Of a stretch of DNA of 49,582 nt, positions 41,973 through 49,582 are shown one piece after another (the first letter of the stretch is position 1; each line of letters starts with the position of its first letter). Below the pieces are notes generated by a model that saw nothing but the letters and a program-made list of their open reading frames with translations, searched no databases and had not been told where the DNA came from. Source of the stretch: Aeropyrum sp. (GTDB taxonomy: Archaea; Thermoproteota; Thermoprotei_A; Sulfolobales; Acidilobaceae); NCBI GenBank assembly GCA_015523465.1, contig WAKF01000038.1, forward strand, positions 1 through 49,582, written 5' to 3'. The position numbers and the translations under genes were made by a program.

Positions 41973-43922
41973 ATGAAGGCGGAGGACTTCCTCGAGAGGC
42001 CTTGGGAGGAGGTGGAGTACGAGAGCACTTTTCCCTGGTTGCTAGCGTGGAGAGCCCGCAAGAAGCCCGGGGATGTCGCGTTTAGGTGGAAGCGCTATGG
42101 GATCTGGAGGAGATACACTTGGAAGGATTATTATGAGAGGGTTGTCTATGCAGCCCTGGCTTTGGAGGAGATGGGGCTGGGTATTGGAGATACAGCGGCG
42201 TTCATAACTTTCAACAGGCCTGCATGGGTGATATACGAGGTTGGCGCCCACCTTCTCGGAGCCAAGACTGTAGGCATATATCGTGACAGCCTGAGCGATG
42301 AGGTAGGCTATGTGCTAGACCGTAGCGACGCTTCAATAGTGCTAGTTGAGGGGCAAGAACAGCTAGATAGAGTATTAGATTCTGGCGTTGATGTCGAGAA
42401 GATCATTGTTGACGAGGCTAAGGGCCTTCACCAGTATCGTGACATGATCGGCAAGAAGATAGTGACGTTCGGAGACCTCATGGAGCTTGGTAGGAAGCTT
42501 GCAGTGAAGAGGGGCGAGGGGTTCGTTAGAAGGAAGCTGGAGGACCTAGAGCCAGACATGGTATGCGGCCTCTTCACCACAAGCGGGACTACAGGGCCTC
42601 CGAAGCTTGCAATGCTATCTTTTAAGAGCATGCTAGCAATGGCTTACCAGCTAAACCAGGTGGACCCTGTAGAAGAGGATTGGGAGTACGTTTCATTCCT
42701 CCCTACAGCGTGGATAGGCGAGCAGATGATGAGCATCTCCCTACACCTGCTAGCAGGGTTTAGGGTTAACTTCCCAGAGACCCCTTGGACGATGTGGAGC
42801 GACTTTAGGGAGATAGCCCCCCACTTCCTATTCTCGCCCCCTAGGGTATGGGAGCGGATAGCTAAGGATATTATGGCTAGGGTGGAGGATGCGGACCTTA
42901 TAAAGAGGCTTGCCTTCAAGATAGCCTACGCTATAGGCATGGAGGCTGCTAAGAGGAGGCTAGTTAAGGGTAGGAGCAAGCCCCCTCTACCCTGGAGGGC
43001 TCTAGCCTATATTGCCTACTGGCTAGCCCTCAGGGCCGTGCTAGACAAGACCGGGTTGAAGAGGGTTAGAAGGGCTTACACAGGCGGTGCCATGATCGGG
43101 GAGGACTACGTCCTGTTCTACCACGCGATAGGGGTTAACCTCAAACAGATCTATGGGCAAACCGAGGTAGCTGGGATAGCTGTCGTGCACCCAGATGATG
43201 ACGTGAGACCTGATACTGTAGGCAAGCCGCTTCCGCTCACTGAGGTTAAGATAGCTGAGGACGGCGAGATACTGCTCCGTAGCCCGGCGGTCATGAAAGG
43301 CTACTATGGGAACGAGGAGGCCACTAAGAAGGCTTTCAAGGATGGGTGGCTTAGGACGGGCGATGTGGGGGTGTTAACGGATGATGGCCACTTAAAGGTA
43401 TTGGATAGAGCTAAGGAGTTGATTAAGCTAGCAGATGGCACCGTAGTGGCCCCCCAGGTAATCCAGAATAAGCTGAAGTTTAGCCCTTACATAGGGGAGG
43501 CGGCTATAATAGGCTCAGGGAAACCCTACCTGGTAGCACTGCTCAACATAGACTTCGAGATTGTATCTCGCTGGGCTGAGAGGAGGAGGATAACGTTTAC
43601 AAGCTACTCAGACCTATCCCAGAAGCCCGAGGTCCTACAGCTCCTTAAGAGGGAGGTTAGAAAGGTGAACTCTAGGCTCTCCGAGAAGGAGAGGATTAAG
43701 AAGTTCGCTAGCCTCTTTAAGGAGTTCCACCCTGACGACGGAGAGATGACTAGGACTAGGAAGCTTAGGAGGGCTGTAATAGAGAGGAGGTATGCTGGGT
43801 TGATAGAGGCTATGTATAGGGGGGAGAGGGAGTACGAGCTCACAGTGCCTATGAAGCTCGAGGACGGGCGGATAGTTGAGGTCACTAAGAGGGTTTCGAT
43901 CGTTGACGTTGATGAGGGGTGA
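41973..43922 (+). CDS. Long-chain-type acyl-CoA synthetase (AMP-forming)
   Basis: This 649-residue protein is of the FadD/bubblegum-like ANL group. The P-loop is intact (FTTSGTTGPPKLAML), IYGQTEVAG is the adenylate-binding motif, and GWLRTGDVG and the C-terminal GEMTRTRKLRR are present. The enzyme joins a carboxylic acid to CoA at the cost of ATP. It is inside the liv-type operon, between LivG and LivH, where it can trap an imported acid. The acid could be a fatty, aromatic or branched-chain acid; chain length is not readable. Confidence 0.9.
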   Translation: MKAEDFLERPWEEVEYESTFPWLLAWRARKKPGDVAFRWKRYGIWRRYTWKDYYERVVYAALALEEMGLGIGDTAAFITFNRPAWVIYEVGAHLLGAKTVGIYRDSLSDEVGYVLDRSDASIVLVEGQEQLDRVLDSGVDVEKIIVDEAKGLHQYRDMIGKKIVTFGDLMELGRKLAVKRGEGFVRRKLEDLEPDMVCGLFTTSGTTGPPKLAMLSFKSMLAMAYQLNQVDPVEEDWEYVSFLPTAWIGEQMMSISLHLLAGFRVNFPETPWTMWSDFREIAPHFLFSPPRVWERIAKDIMARVEDADLIKRLAFKIAYAIGMEAAKRRLVKGRSKPPLPWRALAYIAYWLALRAVLDKTGLKRVRRAYTGGAMIGEDYVLFYHAIGVNLKQIYGQTEVAGIAVVHPDDDVRPDTVGKPLPLTEVKIAEDGEILLRSPAVMKGYYGNEEATKKAFKDGWLRTGDVGVLTDDGHLKVLDRAKELIKLADGTVVAPQVIQNKLKFSPYIGEAAIIGSGKPYLVALLNIDFEIVSRWAERRRITFTSYSDLSQKPEVLQLLKREVRKVNSRLSEKERIKKFASLFKEFHPDDGEMTRTRKLRRAVIERRYAGLIEAMYRGEREYELTVPMKLEDGRIVEVTKRVSIVDVDEG

Positions 43923-43927
43923 CTTTA

Positions 43928-44821
43928 ATGGCTTTAGAGGCTGTCGATGTAGAGACGTGGTCTAACCTGATATTCCAGGGCGTCCTCTTAGGGATATTAT
44001 ACTCGCTCATAGCGATGGGATATAACTTGGTCTACAGGGCCAATAAGTCTATAAACTTCGCGGTGCCCCAGGTAGTGCTACTAGCCGCCTACACTGCGCT
44101 CATAACAGCTACTGCTACAGGTAGGCTCGAAGTCGCACTAGCCTCTGCAATAATAGTCTCGGTCGCAGTCAGCATGGCTATAGAGAGGGGTGTTGCCAGG
44201 CCTCTCCTAGGGAGGCCTCCAATAGCCCTTATAGGTGCCACGCTGGGTGTGTTCTACGCGCTTAAAGGGGTAGTTCTTGTAGTTGGTGGCAGCGAGGTTG
44301 CAGTCCTCCCTCTAGACATAGACTACTATAGGCTCGGAGCCTTAACTGTAGCAACCAACGACCTCATATCCCTCCTAGGTGCGATACCTGTGCTCGCCGG
44401 GGTTGTACTACTACACAGAAAAACGAGTTTCGGCGCCGCTATGAGGGCTGTAGCTGAGGATGCTGAAGGAGCAGCCGCCTACGGGCTCCCAGTTAGGAGG
44501 CTAATGCTGGCTGGGTGGGCCCTCGCGGGTCTGGTTGGAGGTCTAGGGAGCATACTGCTTGCAGTGAAGACTCAAGTATCGCCGGACCTCGAGTACTATG
44601 CCATCAGGGCGCTGGCTGCGAGCCTTATAGCGGGGCTTGACAGTCTGGGGGGCGTGCTTCTAGGCGGGATAGTACTAGGGCTTGCTGAGCAGCTTGCAAG
44701 CAAGTTCTTAGACCCATACCTCCCCGGCATCGGGAGCGATATAGCCTTCCTACTCCTACTACTCATCCTATTCGTGAAGCCCTACGGGTTCTTCGGTAGC
44801 GAGAGGATCGAGAGGGTGTGA
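43928..44821 (+). CDS. livH: ABC permease, LivH-type
   Basis: This protein is 297 residues from ATG 43928, behind GGGGTGA; the frame extends to GTG 43919. It has about eight membrane helices and the LivH-type IFQGVLLGILYSLIAMGYNLVYRA and GLDSLGGVLLGGIVLGLAE (quoted in part). It forms half of the pore. It overlaps or abuts the synthetase stop and is followed three bases later by LivM. Confidence 0.88.
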   Translation: MALEAVDVETWSNLIFQGVLLGILYSLIAMGYNLVYRANKSINFAVPQVVLLAAYTALITATATGRLEVALASAIIVSVAVSMAIERGVARPLLGRPPIALIGATLGVFYALKGVVLVVGGSEVAVLPLDIDYYRLGALTVATNDLISLLGAIPVLAGVVLLHRKTSFGAAMRAVAEDAEGAAAYGLPVRRLMLAGWALAGLVGGLGSILLAVKTQVSPDLEYYAIRALAASLIAGLDSLGGVLLGGIVLGLAEQLASKFLDPYLPGIGSDIAFLLLLLILFVKPYGFFGSERIERV

Positions 44822-44824
44822 GCC

Positions 44825-45862
44825 GTGCCTGCGGGGGTGTTCAAGGAGACTTATGAAGGCGATATGGCGTTCATAAGATACCCTATACACAAGGCTGCGC
44901 TGGTACTAGCAGTCATAGCAGGTTTAAGCGCCCCCCTACTCTTAGACACTTACTACTTGAACCTTGCTATAACGGCCCTCATATTCTGGGTAGCAGTCAT
45001 CGGCCTTAACATAACAGTGGGCCTTGCAGGCCAAATTTCCCTTGCCCAGGCAGCATTGATGGGAGTCGGAGCCTATACTGTAGCTTTCGCAGCCCTCAAG
45101 CTGGGCGTTAATGTTGTGCTAGCTCTACCCCTAGCAGGTATAACCGCTATGATCATAGGCCTAGTGTTGAGCCTGCCTAGCTTCAAGCTGAAGGAGTACT
45201 ATCTGGCGATGGCTAGCCTCGCCGCACAGCTACTCCTAGAATACGCCTTCTCGCGCATAGACCCGGACCAGTACACACCCATACCCCCCGAGGCTAAGAG
45301 GCTAGCCTCAATAGACTTAAACGAGCCCGAGGCCCTCTACTACTTCACGTTCATAGTAGCGGCTTTGATGGCGCTTGCTGCGGGTAACATAGCAAGGAGC
45401 AGCTATGGGAGGGCTATGAAGGCTGTAAGGGATAACGATGTGGCTGCTTCCATAGTTGGAGTAAACGTGCCCCTAACCAAGGCAATAGCCTTTGGCATCG
45501 GAGGATTCTATGCTGGCATAGCTGGAGGCCTCTATGCAATATATAGTGTGGGGATAGGCTGGGAGGCGTTCACCCTAGTTAACTCAATAGAGCTTCTTGG
45601 CATGGTGCTCATAGGCGGCCCTGGAAGGGTGGTATGGGGAAGCTTGCTGGGCGTGCTTGTTTTGAGGACTGGGTGGACGCTGCTTGAGAGCAACCTTGTA
45701 CCTATACTAGCTGCAATGGGGTTCTCAGCCTTCGCCTCGGCTATAAAGTACATCGTGCTAGGTACCCTGATAACGGTAGTAATAATCCTGGAGCCAGAGG
45801 GTCTCATAGCCGTGCTTAGGAGAGTGAAGGAGTACTTCAGGCTATGGCCCTACAGCTACTAG
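44825..45862 (+). CDS. livM: ABC permease, LivM-type
   Basis: This 345-residue protein has the LivM signature GLAGQISLAQAALMGVGAY and GRAMKAVRDNDVAASIVGVN, with about ten membrane helices. It pairs with LivH. The start is GTG 44825 after GAGGGTGTGAG. A 76-base gap with a TTTTAAAAG element (45902-45911) precedes the binding protein, which may have a second promoter. Confidence 0.9.
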   Translation: MPAGVFKETYEGDMAFIRYPIHKAALVLAVIAGLSAPLLLDTYYLNLAITALIFWVAVIGLNITVGLAGQISLAQAALMGVGAYTVAFAALKLGVNVVLALPLAGITAMIIGLVLSLPSFKLKEYYLAMASLAAQLLLEYAFSRIDPDQYTPIPPEAKRLASIDLNEPEALYYFTFIVAALMALAAGNIARSSYGRAMKAVRDNDVAASIVGVNVPLTKAIAFGIGGFYAGIAGGLYAIYSVGIGWEAFTLVNSIELLGMVLIGGPGRVVWGSLLGVLVLRTGWTLLESNLVPILAAMGFSAFASAIKYIVLGTLITVVIILEPEGLIAVLRRVKEYFRLWPYSY

Positions 45863-45938
45863 ATTAGGCCTGAAAGTCAAGTAAATACTATTCCCCAAAA
45901 AGGTTTTAAAAGTCCTGTTTGTAATAAGAGGTGGATTT

Positions 45939-47279
45939 ATGGAGGGAGGGGGTTTGGCGCGTCAAAATACCCTTTACATAGTCCTAGCAGCCCTCGTAAT
46001 CATAATAGTGTTAGCGGGAGCCTACTTCCTGCTAGCTGGTAGAGGAGGCGAGATGCAAGAAGAGACCACTCCCGCCGAAGCAACCCCTACAGCAGGCGAG
46101 GCGGCTCCCAAGGAGGAGGCTAAAGTAATAGAGATTAATGTGGGCTTGCTGGTTGACGAGACCGGGCCCACGAGCGACGTCGGTAAGGGCTATGCTAGGG
46201 GTGCTGAGGCAGCCTTCAAGTATTTCAACGAGAAGGGAATCTATACTAAGGATGGAGTGAGGGTTAAGATAAACTATATTAAGAGGGACTACGCCTACAA
46301 CCCCACGCTAGCCGAAGAGTTCTACAGAGAGTTTAGAGACAGGTATAATGTCATAGCAGTCGTGGGCTGGGGTACCGCTGATACCGAGAAGCTCTCGGAC
46401 CAGGTTGCTAGGGATAAGGTGGTTTACATTTCAGCCAGCTACTCAGCCAAGCTGGTAGTGAAGCCCTACAACTTCTTCCCAGCGCCCGACTATAGCACGC
46501 AGGCCTGCTCAGGGCTCCAATGGCTTGCTACGGAGTACGGGGCTGGCAAGATAGCCCTAGCATACGACCATAAGGTGGCATACAGCCGTAGCCCCATATC
46601 AGCCATAAAGGAGGCTGCCAAGGCGCTGGGCATGGAGGTTGTGGGCGACTTCGACCTACCGCTAAGGGCTACTGAGGCCGACGCTGAGAGGATTGCGAGG
46701 GAGATGAAGGCCGCAGACCCAGACTATGTGTGGTGTGGAAACACCATTAGCAGTTGCAGTCTACTAGCTAGAGCTATGGCCAAGGTAGGCTTGGACGCCG
46801 TGCTACTCTCCAACGTGTGGGGCTTCGACGAGAGGAGCCCTAACCTGGTAGGCGAGGAGGCCTATGGTATGGTAGCCGGCATAAGCCCCTTCCTCTACCC
46901 GATGTTCGCCTCCGGGGTTGAAGCCTACAACGTGATATACGAAGCCGCCTCTATGGCCGGCGTGCCCAAGGAGGAAGTAACCCTGCGCTTCGTCCAAGGC
47001 TTCCTCAACGTGTGGCTGCTGGTAAAGGCTATAGAGGAGGTTACATCGCAGGACCTACTCGAGAGGAAAGGTGAGGCGTTGAAGGAAGTGCTTGAGAGTA
47101 GGACCTTCGACTTCGGAGGTATAACAGCGGCCCCCTTAAGGTTCCAGGAAGGCTGGCACGTGCCCTACAAGACCGTCTTCATAGTATTCCTCGCCGAGGA
47201 TGGAAGCCTCCAGTTGAAGGGTAAGTTCACAGCGCCGGAGGCTATAGACTGTGCCAAGGTGACTATAGAAGGAGGGTGA
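45939..47279 (+). CDS. Substrate-binding protein of the liv-type transporter
   Basis: This 446-residue protein has an N-terminal membrane helix (LYIVLAALVIIIVLAGAYFLL), a Thr/Pro/Ala/Glu linker, and a periplasmic-type leucine-binding domain beginning NVGLLVDETGPTSDVGKGYARG. It is anchored at its N-terminus, unlike the C-terminally anchored protein at 31671. Length and fold match the LivJ/LivK family. The ligand is unknown; the operon suggests an organic acid rather than only an amino acid. Confidence 0.87.
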   Translation: MEGGGLARQNTLYIVLAALVIIIVLAGAYFLLAGRGGEMQEETTPAEATPTAGEAAPKEEAKVIEINVGLLVDETGPTSDVGKGYARGAEAAFKYFNEKGIYTKDGVRVKINYIKRDYAYNPTLAEEFYREFRDRYNVIAVVGWGTADTEKLSDQVARDKVVYISASYSAKLVVKPYNFFPAPDYSTQACSGLQWLATEYGAGKIALAYDHKVAYSRSPISAIKEAAKALGMEVVGDFDLPLRATEADAERIAREMKAADPDYVWCGNTISSCSLLARAMAKVGLDAVLLSNVWGFDERSPNLVGEEAYGMVAGISPFLYPMFASGVEAYNVIYEAASMAGVPKEEVTLRFVQGFLNVWLLVKAIEEVTSQDLLERKGEALKEVLESRTFDFGGITAAPLRFQEGWHVPYKTVFIVFLAEDGSLQLKGKFTAPEAIDCAKVTIEGG

Positions 47280-47286
47280 GCAGTTA

Positions 47287-48072
47287 GTGCCGCCAATGCT
47301 GACAGTGTCTAACGCCGAGATAATGTACCACCCCTACATACTGGTGATTAAGAACCTTAGCTTGGCTGTGGAGAAGGGAACCATAACCTGTATTTTAGGT
47401 CCTAACGGGGCGGGCAAGTCTACAACCCTCAAGGCGATATCGGGGGTTATAAAATATGAGAGGGGGAAGGTGACAAGGGGCTCAATATCGTTTGAGGGAG
47501 AAGACATTACTAACAGGGAGCCCGACGACATAGCTAAGAGGGGAGTTATATATGTTATGGAGGGTAGAAGGATCTTCAAGGAGCTCACGGTCAAGGAGAA
47601 CATAGACGCAGTCGCCTATACTACGGGGGCGGGGCCTGACGAGGTAAAAGCGGTTCTAGACTACTTCCCCAGGCTCAGGGAGCGATTCTCTGAGAGAGCG
47701 GGAAACCTGAGTGGCGGGGAACAGCAGATGCTAGCCATAGCGCTAGCGCTTTTACACAAGCCTAAGCTCTTAATGTTAGACGAGCCTAGCCTAGGGCTTG
47801 CCCCCAAGGTGGTATCGCAGCTCTACTCAACTATTGTAGAGTTACACCGTAATGAGGGGATCACTATACTTCTGGCGGAGCAGAACGCCCGCAAAGCGCT
47901 AGAGATCTCAGACTACGGCTACGTAATGGAGAATGGGAGGATCGTTACTGAGGGGCCTGCAGATGTCCTACGTGAGGATAAGGATATAAGGGAGTTCTAC
48001 CTAGGCATGGGTAAGGCGAGGGCTGGCTATAAGAGCGTGAAGTGGTATCGTAGGAAGAAGAGGTGGGTCTAG
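47287..48072 (+). CDS. livF: ABC ATPase, LivF-type
   Basis: This 261-residue ATPase has Walker A GPNGAGKST, the canonical signature LSGGEQQML, Walker B LLMLDEPSLGL and the LivF block VMEGRRIFKELTV. It is the second ATPase of the importer. It follows the binding protein by seven bases and ends the operon. The frame may start at GTG 47287 or ATG 47296. Confidence 0.9.
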   Translation: MPPMLTVSNAEIMYHPYILVIKNLSLAVEKGTITCILGPNGAGKSTTLKAISGVIKYERGKVTRGSISFEGEDITNREPDDIAKRGVIYVMEGRRIFKELTVKENIDAVAYTTGAGPDEVKAVLDYFPRLRERFSERAGNLSGGEQQMLAIALALLHKPKLLMLDEPSLGLAPKVVSQLYSTIVELHRNEGITILLAEQNARKALEISDYGYVMENGRIVTEGPADVLREDKDIREFYLGMGKARAGYKSVKWYRRKKRWV

Positions 48073-48266
48073 AACCTAAAGCCGTTTTTAATTTAAACTA
48101 TAAATATCATTAAAGTATTCAAGTCTTAATAATAATAGTTGTTTTGATAGTATATTCATAGGCTATATAATGTATTGCAATTTTAGAGCGTTCACGTTGA
48201 AGATGGATTAACTTGAAAGGAGACATAAGTTACATGGGAAGCCTATAACGTTTAGAAGGGAATCAG

Positions 48267-48321
48267 GCGATGATGTAGTTACGCACTGAGGACCCTTCGG
48301 GGGATGACTTGGGCCCGCTGA
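48267..48321 (+). ncRNA. Candidate C/D box guide RNA
   Basis: GCGATGA (48267-48273) resembles box C (RUGAUGA, one change), followed after 12 bases by CTGA (48286-48289) as box D'. After 11 bases, GGGATGA (48301-48307) resembles box C', and after 10 bases CTGA (48318-48321) is a box D; another CTGA is at 48326. A CCC-TTCG-GGG tetraloop lies between D' and C'. Guide 1 is TGTAGTTACGCA. Terminal stem pairing is weak, which lowers confidence. Confidence 0.35.
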
Positions 48322-48348
48322 AGGGCTGAGGCGCTAGAGCAGAGCTTC

Positions 48349-48355
48349 TATAAAT
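48349..48355 (+). promoter_or_regulatory. TATA box for tpiA
   Basis: TATAAAT is centred about 33 bases before GTG 48385, predicting a nearly leaderless tpiA transcript that does not include the candidate guide RNA. Confidence 0.5.
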
Positions 48356-48384
48356 CTCTCTGTAGCTCTAGATACTATGCTCTG

Positions 48385-49080
48385 GTGTCTGAGTTGCTGG
48401 AGGCTCCCGTGCTAGCTGTTAACATGAAGGCTTATGGAAATGCGTTTGGAAGCGGTGCTCGAGATCTTGCTAGGGCCGCTTCTAGGATAGCCTCCTCTAC
48501 GGGTGTTAGGGTAATACTGGTGGCCCCCCTAGTTAATGCTGTTCTGTTGGCCTCGATATATGATGATGTGTACGCACAGCACGCAGACCCTGTTGGTTTC
48601 GGGGCTCATACAGGCTTTACCCCGCCTGAGGCGCTGGCGGCTGAGGGCGTCAAGGGCGTGCTTATAAATCATAGCGAGCATAAGATGCTGTATCGTGACG
48701 TGGAGAAGGTTGCAGAGCTTGCTAAGAAGGCCGGGCTGGAGGTCCTAGCCTGCGCAGACACCCCTGGAGAGGCTGCAGGGCTAGCATACCTACCTGTAGA
48801 CATGATCGCCGTAGAGCCCCCAGAGCTTATAGGCACTGGGATACCAGTCTCGAAAGCCAAACCCGAAGTGATAACCGGCGCCCTGGAGGCCGTAGGGAGA
48901 GTTAGGAGTCTCCCGGTGCTGGCTGGAGCAGGGATTACGGGGGGCGAGGACGCGGCCCGCGCAGTAGAGCTAGGAGCTTCTGGAGTGCTGGTGGCAAGCG
49001 CTGTCATGAAGGCTTCTAATCCTGAAGCTAAAATGAGAGAGCTAGCGGAGGCTATGGTTAAGTTATGGAGGAAAATGTAG
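48385..49080 (+). CDS. tpiA: Triosephosphate isomerase, archaeal type
   Basis: This 231-residue TIM barrel has the substrate-binding NMK (NMKAYG), catalytic histidine in LINHSEHKM, catalytic glutamate in [12 protein letters not shown], and the phosphate loop AGAGITGG. Archaeal enzymes are shorter than bacterial ones, as here. It converts dihydroxyacetone phosphate to glyceraldehyde-3-phosphate and would receive the product of the GlpA-like dehydrogenase. The start is GTG 48385. A stem-loop follows the stop by 20 bases. Confidence 0.93.
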   Translation: MSELLEAPVLAVNMKAYGNAFGSGARDLARAASRIASSTGVRVILVAPLVNAVLLASIYDDVYAQHADPVGFGAHTGFTPPEALAAEGVKGVLINHSEHKMLYRDVEKVAELAKKAGLEVLACADTPGEAAGLAYLPVDMIAVEPPELIGTGIPVSKAKPEVITGALEAVGRVRSLPVLAGAGITGGEDAARAVELGASGVLVASAVMKASNPEAKMRELAEAMVKLWRKM

Positions 49081-49100
49081 TAGGGACCGTTTTCAAAGCC

Positions 49101-49121
49101 AAAAGACCTGCTGGTCTTTTT
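49101..49121 (+). terminator. Stem-loop with T-run after tpiA
   Basis: AAAAGACC (49101-49108) and GGTCTTTT (49113-49120) form a perfect 8-bp stem with loop TGCT, ending in T5. It is placed 20 bases after the tpiA stop and looks like an intrinsic terminator, which is less usual in archaea than plain T-tracts. Confidence 0.65.
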
Positions 49122-49128
49122 AAAGTGG

Positions 49129-49140
49129 GCCTCTAGAGGC
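49129..49140. repeat. 12-bp perfect palindrome upstream of the last gene
   Basis: GCCTCTAGAGGC is a perfect palindrome about 100 bases upstream of the thiolase start, between the tpiA terminator and a possible TATA box GTATAAGT (49153-49160). It may be an operator. Confidence 0.35.
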
Positions 49141-49228
49141 TCCTCTCCCCAGGTATAAGTTTGAGACGTCTACCTCATATTTAGGCTTTTCCAGCCCACA
49201 AGGCTTTAAGGCCGAGGGAGTGTCGGCT

Positions 49229-49582
49229 TTGAGGGTAGCCCTCGTGTCTATAGGGTGGAGCGGTCTGAAGCCTTCTGTAGAGGAGCTGAGCTTCCGGGAG
49301 ATGATGTTCGAGGCCGCTATGAGGGCTTACGAGGCTGCTGGCGTAGATCCTAGGAGGGATGTAGACGCCTTCGTTTCCTGCCAGGAAGACTATTGGGAAG
49401 GTATAGCGATAACCGATGAGTTCGCCCCCGAGCCCATTGGAGGCGTTCTAAGGCCTACCTTCACTGTCGCCGGCGACTTTATCCAGGGGCTGGCTCAGGC
49501 CTACATGCTAGTTAAGACGGGCTACTTCGACGTGGTGGCTGTGGAGTCTCATGCTAAGCCTAGCGATGTTGAGAGCATGGCC
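49229..49582 (+). CDS. Archaeal-type thiolase (SCP-x-like), 5' part
   Basis: This frame runs off the right edge; 118 residues are visible, starting LRVALVSIGWSGLKPSVEELSFREMM and with GVDPRRDVDAFVSCQ (quoted in pieces), matching the archaeal acetyl-CoA acetyltransferase/SCP-x family. In archaea this thiolase usually forms a complex with HMG-CoA synthase and a DUF35 protein for mevalonate synthesis, and those would lie downstream. The start is TTG 49229, or GTG 49220 after GAGGGA. CTTTAAG at 49204-49210 and GTATAAGT at 49153 are candidate TATA boxes. Confidence 0.75.
   Translation, partial: MRVALVSIGWSGLKPSVEELSFREMMFEAAMRAYEAAGVDPRRDVDAFVSCQEDYWEGIAITDEFAPEPIGGVLRPTFTVAGDFIQGLAQAYMLVKTGYFDVVAVESHAKPSDVESMA

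Larger units (their letters stand above)
48073..48384. other. 312-base gap between livF and tpiA
   Basis: The first 130 bases are AT-rich with TTTAATTTAAACTATAAATATCATTAAAG-like tracts, suited to termination of the liv operon. Bases 48260-48340 turn GC-rich and carry the C/D box-like RNA described separately. A TATA box for tpiA follows. I see no coding frame. Confidence 0.6.

Overview
The window is from a hyperthermophilic archaeon, most likely a crenarchaeon of the Desulfurococcales type. Evidence for this is an archaeal DnaG, a family B DNA polymerase ending in a PCNA-binding peptide, archaeal triosephosphate isomerase and tyrosyl-tRNA synthetase, heavy AGG/AGA and ATA codon use, frequent GTG and TTG starts, TATA boxes 25-30 bases upstream of leaderless starts, and two HEPN/MNT pairs. 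I saw no tRNA, rRNA, CRISPR array, insertion sequence or integrase.

Layout. Bases 1-9300 carry an RNA-binding DUF504 protein with a non-canonical start, a kinase-like protein, a GltD-like flavoprotein, two radical SAM enzymes, a thiolase, and a membrane-anchored coiled coil built of 18-residue repeats. Bases 9400-16000 hold an AmrS-like radical SAM enzyme, a nucleoside phosphorylase overlapping a PfkB-family kinase, endonuclease IV, and the first HEPN/MNT pair. Bases 16000-23700 are an information-processing block: dnaG and a family B polymerase whose 3' ends overlap, tyrS, the second HEPN/MNT pair beside an intergenic region rich in inverted repeats, and a PAPS-reductase-like ATP pyrophosphatase. 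Bases 23660-29540 run through an RNase H-fold protein, a UbiD-family decarboxylase (perhaps the anhydromevalonate phosphate decarboxylase of the archaeal mevalonate pathway), a Nudix hydrolase, an M29 aminopeptidase, a double LEA14/WHy protein, TenA, and a small CDGSH iron-sulfur protein.

The rest is dominated by uptake systems. Bases 29640-31405 have a possible structured RNA, an Amt transporter and an unusual PII protein. Bases 31671-38155 hold a binding protein and two permeases of a carbohydrate-type ABC importer, a glycerophosphodiester phosphodiesterase, an SRPBCC protein and a GlpA-like FAD glycerol-3-phosphate dehydrogenase. Together these suggest salvage of glycerophosphodiesters or glycerol phosphate, probably from bacterial or eukaryotic lipid debris, because archaeal lipids are built on the opposite glycerol phosphate stereoisomer. 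Bases 41046-48072 are a complete LivGHMKF-type importer with an acyl-CoA synthetase as its second gene, which suggests uptake of an organic acid followed by CoA activation. A divergent gene encodes an acyl-CoA-synthetase-like protein that has lost key catalytic residues.

The window ends with a candidate C/D box guide RNA, tpiA, a stem-loop terminator, and the start of an archaeal-type thiolase cut by the window edge. TpiA would link glycerol phosphate oxidation to central carbon metabolism. All functions are inferred from motifs and gene order only; no database search was possible.
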